A stretch of 64,000 nt of DNA. It comes from Rhyacichthys aspro (taxonomy: Eukaryota > Chordata > Actinopteri > Gobiiformes > Rhyacichthyidae). This document shows positions 56,601-64,000 of the stretch, one piece after another. The position numbers and the translations under genes are program-made. The stretch's first letter is position 1. Every line of letters begins with the position of its first letter. The stretch lies in assembly GCA_036850595.1 (NCBI GenBank), contig CM072155.1, positions 7,938,256 through 8,002,255 on the forward strand, given 5' to 3'. The notes under the pieces were generated by a model. It did no database searches. It was not told where the DNA came from and saw only the letters and a program-made list of their open reading frames with translations.

Positions 56601-59600
56601 TGCTGTGAGGCAGAAAGACAGGGATATGGAGAGGAAAAAAGATGGCAAATGCAGCAAAGGACAGGAGGAAGATAAATATCAGTGGCCCTCGGTGTAGATG
56701 CAGCGATAGACAAATCTGAACGCACAGCAGCTTCGACAAACACACCATTATTTTCACCATTAGTGTCTTCCACAGGCGCTGCTTTTTAATAGAGAAACAT
56801 GACTCTGAGTCTTTAATTTAGTCTTTGCCTCTGCACTACACCCCCCCACCCCCCCTCGCTCTTTTCAGTCACGAGAGGATTAGTGGGAGACGAGCCCATG
56901 TCGGTGGAGGATGAGGGGGTAGTGGGAGGTGAGGAGCAGACGAGGGTGAATGAAAGGCGGTATCGAACGCTGACCTGTTTTGGGCTGATAAGAGCAGGCT
57001 GCTTTGTGCCGAAGCCACTGGCTTTAATTTGGGGGCCGCAACATTTGGAATTAATTATCACACACACTCCAGCACTGCAGCAGCTTACTGTGTACACTGG
57101 CTATTACATCCACTCCAGTACAAACTTTATACAGCTTATATGCCGCTCCTTACTGTTACGCAGCAGGCTGTGTTGTCATACATTTGCATAAAATACAGAG
57201 GAAAGATGCCTCCAGAAATACTGTTCAGGTATGTTCACGCTAACACAAGGTAGAGGCTACACTCTGTAAACATTTTATGAAATTCTTAACATTTTGATGA
57301 TGCTGTAGCACAACATGTAATATTTTCATTTCGATTTGGAAATAGGGTTATATATTGAGTCTCCGAGCAGAGCTAGCATCTGCTTCATACTTAACAGGCA
57401 GAGAACAACACTGATCTTATCACCGAACATTTGGCAAAAAGCATATTTCCGCCAGCTTTGAACCATTCCTTTGAGACTGCTTGATGTTAACAACACATAA
57501 AACAAACTAAATGGAAAAATTTCACAGGGTTTTGGAGTGTGGAATGACGTTGACGCTGCATAAAGCATTTTTATGTCTCGGTGCGGCAGCAGAGGTAGAT
57601 GATCATAAAAAACGAGGTACTTGACTCTGTTGTAAAAGAGTCAAGCACCTGTTGTCAACAGCCTGCTGACTGATGCATGCTTTACTGCCGCTCCATATAT
57701 GTGATGTATGTGCCTGTATTTACCACCAGCTAACTGCATGCCACTTTTACAGCTGCACTTGTAGCCTATAGTTTACCACCACACAACAGGCGTGTTTTGT
57801 TTTAAAGAAACTGACATGAATTTTAAAATTTTCAGACACCATACTCAGGGCTCTTAATGTGATTCATGTTCAAAATGAGTCAAGACCAAGACCAGTGGAT
57901 TATAAATGGGAAGACATACCAGTTAATAATTTTAAAGTCCAATCTCACAGTAACAAACTTTTTAGTCCTCAGTATCTGAGAACAAGTAAAACAATAACTA
58001 ATCTGAAGCCAAGAAAAGTGAACTTAACAATGCTTTTGAATAAACAGGTGATAGTTAAAGGTGCAGGGAGAGTGTGGATGTGTGCATTTGGAGCAGTGGT
58101 GACTACAGTGGATTCGGAGCAGCTGTAGAGGCGGCGTGCAGTGGCTGAGTGGCTCAGCGGGCCTGTGTGTATGTAGGCCGTGTTCTGCATGTTATTTCCT
58201 TGAAGTCATCAGACCTACGCTCCCCCATCAGGAAAAGGCTCTTATGATAAGTGGCAGCCATGAAATATGCACAGCCTGTCGTAGCCGCCCGCCTCGCTTC
58301 GCAGAGCTGGGCTTTGCATCCTCGTCCCCTCACATCCTCTCATCCTGCCTAATAAAGTCTCTCCTTAACTACCATTTTCTCTCTGCCTTCACTGTAGAAT
58401 AACCTCGCTGATTTCATGTGTTTCAGCTGGTCCCTCCCATTGGCTCACAGACCCCCGTCTGTCACCCTTCATCGGCCTAATCTCTCATCCCACACCTCCA
58501 TCTCTGTACTCATTTCTTCCTCATACTCCCCTGGCATTACAATAACTCTGCACTGGACAGCATGTGTATGAAAGGAATAAATTAAGAGAAAATAAATAAT
58601 GATACAGCAACCCATTTCCTTAAAGGAGAAGTCACTCAGGCATTTTGTCGGCTTTCTGTCAGTGTTTTAGCATCACATTTTAACATTAACAAGAAGAGCT
58701 AACAGACACAAAACAATCAAGCCCTTTAAAATAGTAAATAACCCAACAACACACACCTCCTAACATCTTTCAAATCTTTTATTGTATGTTGCCTGTTGCT
58801 CTGGCAAGACAAACATTTGGCACATGGAAAGCATTGTAAAAAGCATTGTATAGATATATGTCATTATTTTTTTACTTAGTGCACACAACAGGAGCTATGG
58901 TCACACTAAGCACTGCTGACACACAAGACTAATCGCCCTAATAATGTGAATGTAAAGAAATCCCAATAATCAAAAGGTTAAGCATCACTCATGCAACGTT
59001 CATGTGCTTTCCTTCAGCAGGAAGGACTCAAAACACAAACCCTCCTTTAGAGCATTGAAATACTGACCATATATTAACATTTGACACAGATATGTATATA
59101 TGTATAAGTACGGTATAGATATATGTGATTAGTACTGGAGACACTGTAATAAACAGCATTTATGGAGACAGCTTCAGGTCAAAAAACAAATCATTCCAGC
59201 AAAAAGGTAGATTTGAAAACAGGAGTGTCCTCATTTACATTTTGCCTAAAGTTGAGATTTGTACTTTATCTATCTATCCATCCATCCATTCAACAAAACA
59301 CAGGCTTGAAAAAAAGAACAGGATGCACTGGCTGAGTGGCTTTGGGCCGCTGTGTGTAAATCAGATACGGGACAAGAGCACTAAAAGAGGAGATGGAAAT
59401 CATCAGTGCATTTCAGTTCAAATTTCTGCTTTTATCAATAGGATCATGGCTCTGCTCCACTCTTGCACCAAAGATGGCTATAACCCTCTGAAACTCTTGC
59501 TTCATCCACGTACAGAGGCTAGTTAAGAGGATGTCTCTAATGTTTGTTCAAATCCACCAATTTATATTTACTACACGTCACAATGGTTCATCTCACAATT

Positions 59601-62600
59601 ACTTTATATGATGAAAATGCCACGACACACTACACTAATTTTCTCCTCCTCAGACAGCCTTTGTATTTTAAATCAACTACAGACCTACGCCGTGGTCTTC
59701 TTCAGGGCTATTTCAACATTCTGTCACCAAGATTATTGCTAGAGAAAACAATATATACAAAACATACACTATTACCAACTAGTACCTCAAAAGACTGCTG
59801 GCTTTTTACTGCTAGGACAAACATTTTTTTGTGCATGTCTACTTAAAGGGATACCTCAATATTTTGTAAATGAGGTTTGATGAGATTCCTACAGATACTT
59901 CAATGTATTTTTTACAGTAGAAAACTGTCGGTCTGCTACCAATTTAAAGAAGTTAACAGGAGTATTGGCACTGGCTTTACACTTTTATCACATTTGTCTT
60001 TCACCGCGTTTTTTTTTTTTTTTTTTGGCATTTTTATGCTCATAATTTTTACAAGGCATACATACGCATCAGGTTACACCAGTGAACTGTCAGGGGCACC
60101 AAGAGGTTCAATGACAGGTAGATTAGCCAATTAAATTCATGTGTACTGGCCGCAAGAATCTGAAGTACATGGTGTTTGAGCAAAAAGAAGTTGCTGATGT
60201 TCTTATGGGTTTCATAATAAGATAAAAATTGTCAAAAGGTCATTTAACAGAGAGACTATGAACCGACAGGATGATAGAAGGCCCAGTTCTGAGTTGGTAA
60301 GAGACTGACAAGTGTTAGGAAATAAAATCGTTGAATTCCATTAACAAAATACTGAACTATTCCTTTAATATGAATAAAACACAAATCACAGTGCGTTTAG
60401 CCAAAAGGCAAAATAATACAGTAAAAAGACTGATATGAAGAGTAGTAATATGTAGCATATCAAGGATGTTAGGTCCAATTTGATATCTTTCATCACATCG
60501 CCTGACATAAACAGTACAGTACAAAACACAACACATATATTACCTTCTGCCATTAAGCCCTGTTTGTTGCTTCTATCACAACACTCGACTATCACTAACA
60601 TGCAACACTCCTGCCTGGTTCCACCTTTTCCGCTCTCCGCTTGTGGAGCCACTTGTTTGGAAGTAAAGTGGATCGCACCATTAAAGTTTGATGCCAACGT
60701 GGGCGCGGGTATGAGATATTCATCATCCAAACAAACAGTAACAAAAGGCCAGGCAAAATGCTGGAAAGCCAGGCACGGACACACATACAGAAAAGTTGTT
60801 TTGTTTTTGTTTTTTTTTCATTCACAGTATATGCCAAGACACAATCGACCCGTAAATAGACAGTGTAAACAAATATCCAGGGAGCGGAATCATGCTTTCT
60901 GCACAACACTAAATGCTAGCCTCTTCAATTGCTTAAATACTAACAGAAAAGTCTAGTATAATAAACAGTATTGTCTTAACTTTGTATCTATTGAACAGCC
61001 TACTAAAGACTACATTTCCCCAAAGCATTTTTGCATTATTGATCCAAATGCACACAGTAAAAATCTGATATTTGTGGTCATCAGTGGCACAAATGAGACT
61101 TCCAGCAGCTATATAACAACTGCAGTGTTATCCCTGAAGACCTACTCTCAATGCGGATGCACAGAATGCCAAAATACCAAAAGGAGACAAGTCTAAGGCT
61201 ACTTTTTGGATATAGAAACTCATGCATGTCGAACATTCCAGGTAATAATAAAGATAAATAAAAGCGTAGACAGTATACTGGCGTACTAATGCTGTGGATA
61301 AAAGCACAAGAGAATTACAGGCCTAACACTGGGACAGCACAAGGATAAAATAAGAGTAAAATAGCCGTCTATTACATCGTCCACTCAAACATAAAAAAGT
61401 CTATGAAATGCTGAAGCTATATACACTTAAAGGTATGCAGCAGTTTTATTATGTGCAGTGTATTGTGTATTTCTGAATGTATTGATATGAATCCAATATC
61501 TAAAGTGTGGCTGTATGCGTATATATCCATAATGTTTTATTTTTTATCATGTACTGCATTGGATACTGAACACAAAGAGTTCTAATGCAAAAGCTAAATA
61601 GTGCTTGAAACAATGACAACTAAAGCATAGGTTTCATTTTGGGGAATACAGTCTATTTATCTCAAAAAGTCATCATTTTTTTTGAGAGGCTGAATTGAAT
61701 TAATATTAACATTTTTGCATTTTTTTCATTTTTTGCTTAATATTTTTTAGCTTCTGGGTCAGTGCTCTTGTCTCCTATTTTGACTTGATACCCAGCATAT
61801 GAATAAGTAACTCATACACCTCTATTAAATAAATGCTATATATGTATTCAAGATATTTTAAAGTGGCCATTATCCATCAATCAGAAGTATGTGTGTTTGC
61901 AATGTTTCCACTGAGTGGTCCTGTACGAGTCAGTATGGTTTGATACGTGCACCAAAGAGGCCCTGAAGAGGATTGCATTTCCACTGCTGTATGTGCAGGA
62001 TCTACAGTGTAAACAGTGATGTCATACCAGTGCCACATGAGCTGCCTTTCTATATGAAGTACAGATGATATTTAAAGCAAACTTTTCAAAAATGTACGTG
62101 TGTTGCCATTAATCAGAACAAAGAGAGTAAGTCCTACTGGAGGTATAATTCTGTTAGGGGTGCTCCGATTGATCGGCCACCGATCATGATCGGCCGATTA
62201 TGGCTAAAAGTAGCGTGATCGGTGATCAGCTAGAACGGCCAATCAGCTATACTACAGTACTATATAACATACTATAAAAGCTAGCACTAAGATTATAGGA
62301 GCAGCTCTGCAGCACAGATGCCCCTCACTCAGCAACCATATGGCATATTCTGTTTTCTTTTCTGGTTTATGTAGCACTCCAGTGTGTTCCTGTTATTTGT
62401 TCCTTAATTTAAAGTTGAGTGAAGTAAAGCTGAGGGCTGACTTTGGATAGTTGGATGTAGTCATAATAAGGCACAACTTATTTGTTGCTTTTTTTAGGCA
62501 GTTGTAGGCTGTTGCTTGTTATTGTGAGCAAAACTTAATGTTCTTGCTGTATGAAACAAAAAAAGATAATAAAGAAAAGAAAACATTGTAATTTGAATAA

Positions 62601-64000
62601 ACTTTAGTTTTACCACCTCCAAATAATTATTTAAAATTGGCTTCTGTGTTTTTAAGAATAGTGAATTTATTATGGTACATAATAAAATAGAACCCATGAT
62701 CGGTGATAAAAAATCCTGATCGGAGCACTCTTAACTGCTGTTTTTCCAGTTGATTCCTAGCCTTCTCAACATTAAATTAAAAAAGCTGCACCATTTTTCT
62801 GCATTGTAGAGACTCACTTATTAATGGCACAAGTTATACTTACTGTAGACTAAAAATGCTAATAAATGACTAAATGCTAATAAGCACAACATTTAGCATT
62901 CATTCTTGGAATATGACTGAGGATTTTCATTTTTTTAAAAACTAATGACAGTGTTTGGCTCTATCTTTTAGCAGCCCAAAGTTTACTATGCTTTTGACAG
63001 TGGAAAAGCCTCTAATGCCATACTGACCCGACCCGTAACGTACCACTCCAGTGAAAATGTACCTATTGATGGCAACAAATATTCAGTACATGTTAATTTG
63101 TTACAGAGCAATAATAATGCATGTAGGTGTGAATGTGCGTGTAAGTGTCCATGGATGGATGTGTGATCAGGCCTGCTCTGTGGCAGTGGTGGCTTCAGGG
63201 AACTCTGGGTTGATAAAGGAGAACCCCTGGAACTCGTCCTGGTCCAGGTTCTGAATGACTTCCTCGTCCGGAGGGGTCAGCACCGGTGGGTGACGTGTAA
63301 AAAAACGGTCAAAGTTCTCGGCCTCGCGTCCACACTGTTGAAGAGGGCGGGGTTGGGGGTGGGGTGTATCGAGAACAGGAGGAGGGTAGGGACGGACCCG
63401 AATGGATGGATTGGGGTGAGGAGGGGAGGGGAGGGGGGAGAGGGGAGGAGAACAAAAGAAGGGAAATGTAGGGTTGAACCAGGATGTAAGATGACATCAT
63501 CTGAATGTCTCTTTAAATATCTGAACAAGGTAGAGAACTTTGGTGAGCTTCATTCAATTTAATCACTATGTAATTCATTAATTTTTGAATGTATGTGCTT
63601 CAATAAAGCCCACCTCAGCTCTAGCAGTGCCTTCTTCAAATATTCAAAGCATATTCAATACCATTTTTAAACAAGAGAATGAGTCTCAAATGACAACAAG
63701 TCCAATGGTAGTGCACTTTGTTGTAAAAAACTAAAACGCTTCAGCTCAACGTGTTAAAAAGTTTGAATTTCTTCAGTTATGATGATCACTTGAGTTTTAG
63801 TTGAATTTCCAAGCAGGAGTAAAAGAAAAATGCTGAAAGCAATTAATTATGATACAATTATGGGTTAATTGTGGGTTAATTATATGCAGCAGCTGTGGAG
63901 ACCTGCTGAGATATGATAAACCAAATCAGGCCGTCAGCTTCTCAGCAAAAAAAAAACAAAAAACCAAAACTCAAGAAACATGAGGCTGCACTTTCTGCTT
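53481..64000 (-). CDS. prkcb: Protein kinase C beta, 3' end only (alternative V5 exons)
   Basis: Conventional PKC beta is a calcium-, diacylglycerol- and phosphatidylserine-dependent Ser/Thr kinase. Only the two mutually alternative last coding exons are present: beta-II at 63167-63334 and beta-I at 53481-53636. Both begin in phase 0 at the same protein position, after the shared KPKA of the kinase C-lobe extension, and each carries its own stop. The catalytic body, C1 and C2 domains lie beyond the right edge. In mammals the beta-II exon also precedes the beta-I exon, so the beta-I exon becomes 3' UTR when beta-II is used. Linkage with cacng3 and rbbp6 is as in human. Confidence 0.93.
55342..55560. 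mobile_element. Small inverted-repeat transposon (MITE), 219 bp
   Basis: The left end TTTCCACTGGAATGGTACAT and the reverse complement of the right end (CACTGAGGGGTACAGGTCGG) are related imperfect inverted repeats. The family resembles teleost elements whose ends read TTTCCACTG-GGTAC-GGTCGGGT. Two related ends occur near 61.9 and 63.0 kb. No target duplication could be confirmed. Confidence 0.6.
61905..61990 (+). mobile_element. End of a MITE related to the 55342 element
   Basis: TTTCCACTGAGTGGTCCTGT followed by CAGTATGG, and later GCATTTCCACTGCTG. Same family as 55342-55560; only one end is clear. Confidence 0.5.
62156..62732. mobile_element. hAT-like non-autonomous transposon, 577 bp
   Basis: The left end AGGGGTGCTCCGAT and the reverse complement of the right end AAGAGTGCTCCGAT match at 12 of 14 positions. 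Sub-terminal GATCGGC repeats (several copies near 62180-62240) and GATCGGTGATAAAAAATCC at the right are typical of a widespread fish hAT family. No 8-bp target duplication is clear, so the copy is old. No transposase frame. Confidence 0.7.
63018..63057 (-). mobile_element. MITE end downstream of the prkcb beta-II stop
   Basis: The minus strand reads TTTTCACTGGAGTGGTACGT, then TTACGGGTCGGGTCAGTATGG, then GCTTTTCCACTG further on. It belongs to the same family as 55342 and faces the 61905 end across the hAT-like element. Confidence 0.55.
63167..63334 (-). CDS. prkcb: prkcb beta-II specific C-terminal (V5) exon
   Basis: Encodes 55 residues from CGREAENFDRFFTRHPP to ATTATEQA and a TGA stop. It matches the mammalian beta-II tail (CGRNAENFDRFFTRHPPVLTPPD and FEGFSFVNSEF). 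The turn motif is VLTPPDE and the hydrophobic motif FQGFSF. The acceptor is caacag, preceded by a C-rich tract. The last ten residues (EATTATEQA) differ from mammals (LKPEVKS). Confidence 0.95.
   Translation of the reverse strand, partial: CGREAENFDRFFTRHPPVLTPPDEEVIQNLDQDEFQGFSFINPEFPEATTATEQA
63335..64000 (-). other. prkcb: prkcb intron upstream of the beta-II exon (partial)
   Basis: No exon in this stretch; the preceding kinase-domain exon lies outside the window. The transcript strand is strongly C/T-rich at 63345-63450, just upstream of the acceptor. Confidence 0.8.

Larger units (their letters stand above)
53637..63166 (-). other. prkcb: prkcb intron / beta-II downstream region between the two V5 exons
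   Basis: A 9.5-kb stretch without coding exons. The part next to the beta-II stop may be exonic UTR, because a candidate donor (AG, GTACAT) lies at 63063/63062. It contains small transposon ends (55342-55560, 61905-61938, 63018-63057), a hAT-like element (62156-62732), a C-run at about 56839-56858 and a T-run at 60009-60025. Confidence 0.75.

Noticed and set aside
60386..60784. 132-codon minus-strand open frame between the prkcb V5 exons
   Set aside because: Not recognisable, overlaps another frame equally long, no splice support. The hydrophobic end is an AT-rich translation.
1..64000. tRNA, rRNA, CRISPR arrays, operons, bacterial-type signals
   Set aside because: None seen; the DNA is vertebrate nuclear sequence with spliced genes.

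Overview
The window is vertebrate nuclear DNA, almost certainly from a ray-finned (teleost) fish. It has spliced genes with short GT-AG introns, long AT-rich non-coding stretches, (TTC)n, (GT)n and (AC)n microsatellites, several repeat families that I recognise from fish genomes, and protein sequences that track mammalian orthologues closely but not exactly. Three genes were reconstructed by joining exons whose splice sites and phases agree. All three lie on the minus strand, in the order PRKCB - CACNG3 - RBBP6 when read in their direction of transcription. This is the order known from human chromosome 16p12, so the block is an old conserved linkage.

Layout by + coordinates. 1-5.4 kb: intergenic DNA downstream of RBBP6, with no supported gene. 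5.4-15.6 kb: complete rbbp6, 18 coding exons and 1434 codons plus stop, encoding a DWNN / CCHC zinc-knuckle / RING / RS-rich ubiquitin ligase. An intron read-through gives a second, DWNN-only product. 15.6-25.8 kb: intergenic, including a 19-copy, ~32-bp A/T-rich minisatellite at 21.2-21.8 kb and a pair of perfect CRE octamers at 20.35-20.53 kb. 25.8-47.5 kb: complete cacng3, a TARP auxiliary subunit of AMPA receptors. It has four coding exons (217, 84, 141 and 512 nt) and a GC-rich upstream region that carries a full match to the REST/RE1 consensus. 47.5-50.5 kb: intergenic, with a LINE relic. 50.5-64 kb: the 3' end of prkcb. Both alternative V5 exons are present, beta-II (63.2-63.3 kb) and then beta-I (53.5-53.6 kb), separated by ~9.5 kb; the kinase body lies beyond the right edge.

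Mobile DNA is mostly degraded. The clearest element is a 498-bp transposon at 35060-35557 in cacng3 intron 1, with ~62-bp terminal inverted repeats and a 9-bp target duplication. A hAT-like element (62.16-62.73 kb) lies between two ends of a second small-element family just downstream of the prkcb beta-II exon. Two LINE reverse-transcriptase fragments are also visible.

Functionally, cacng3 and prkcb belong to neuronal and calcium/lipid signalling, while rbbp6 is a housekeeping RNA-processing ubiquitin ligase. They are neighbours by descent, not an operon. I found no wholly new biological system. The most useful leads are the RE1 upstream of cacng3, the DWNN-only rbbp6 isoform with its own poly(A) signal, the tandem acceptors of the last rbbp6 exon, the C-rich intron tract and transposon ends flanking the prkcb beta-II exon, and the unusual minisatellite.
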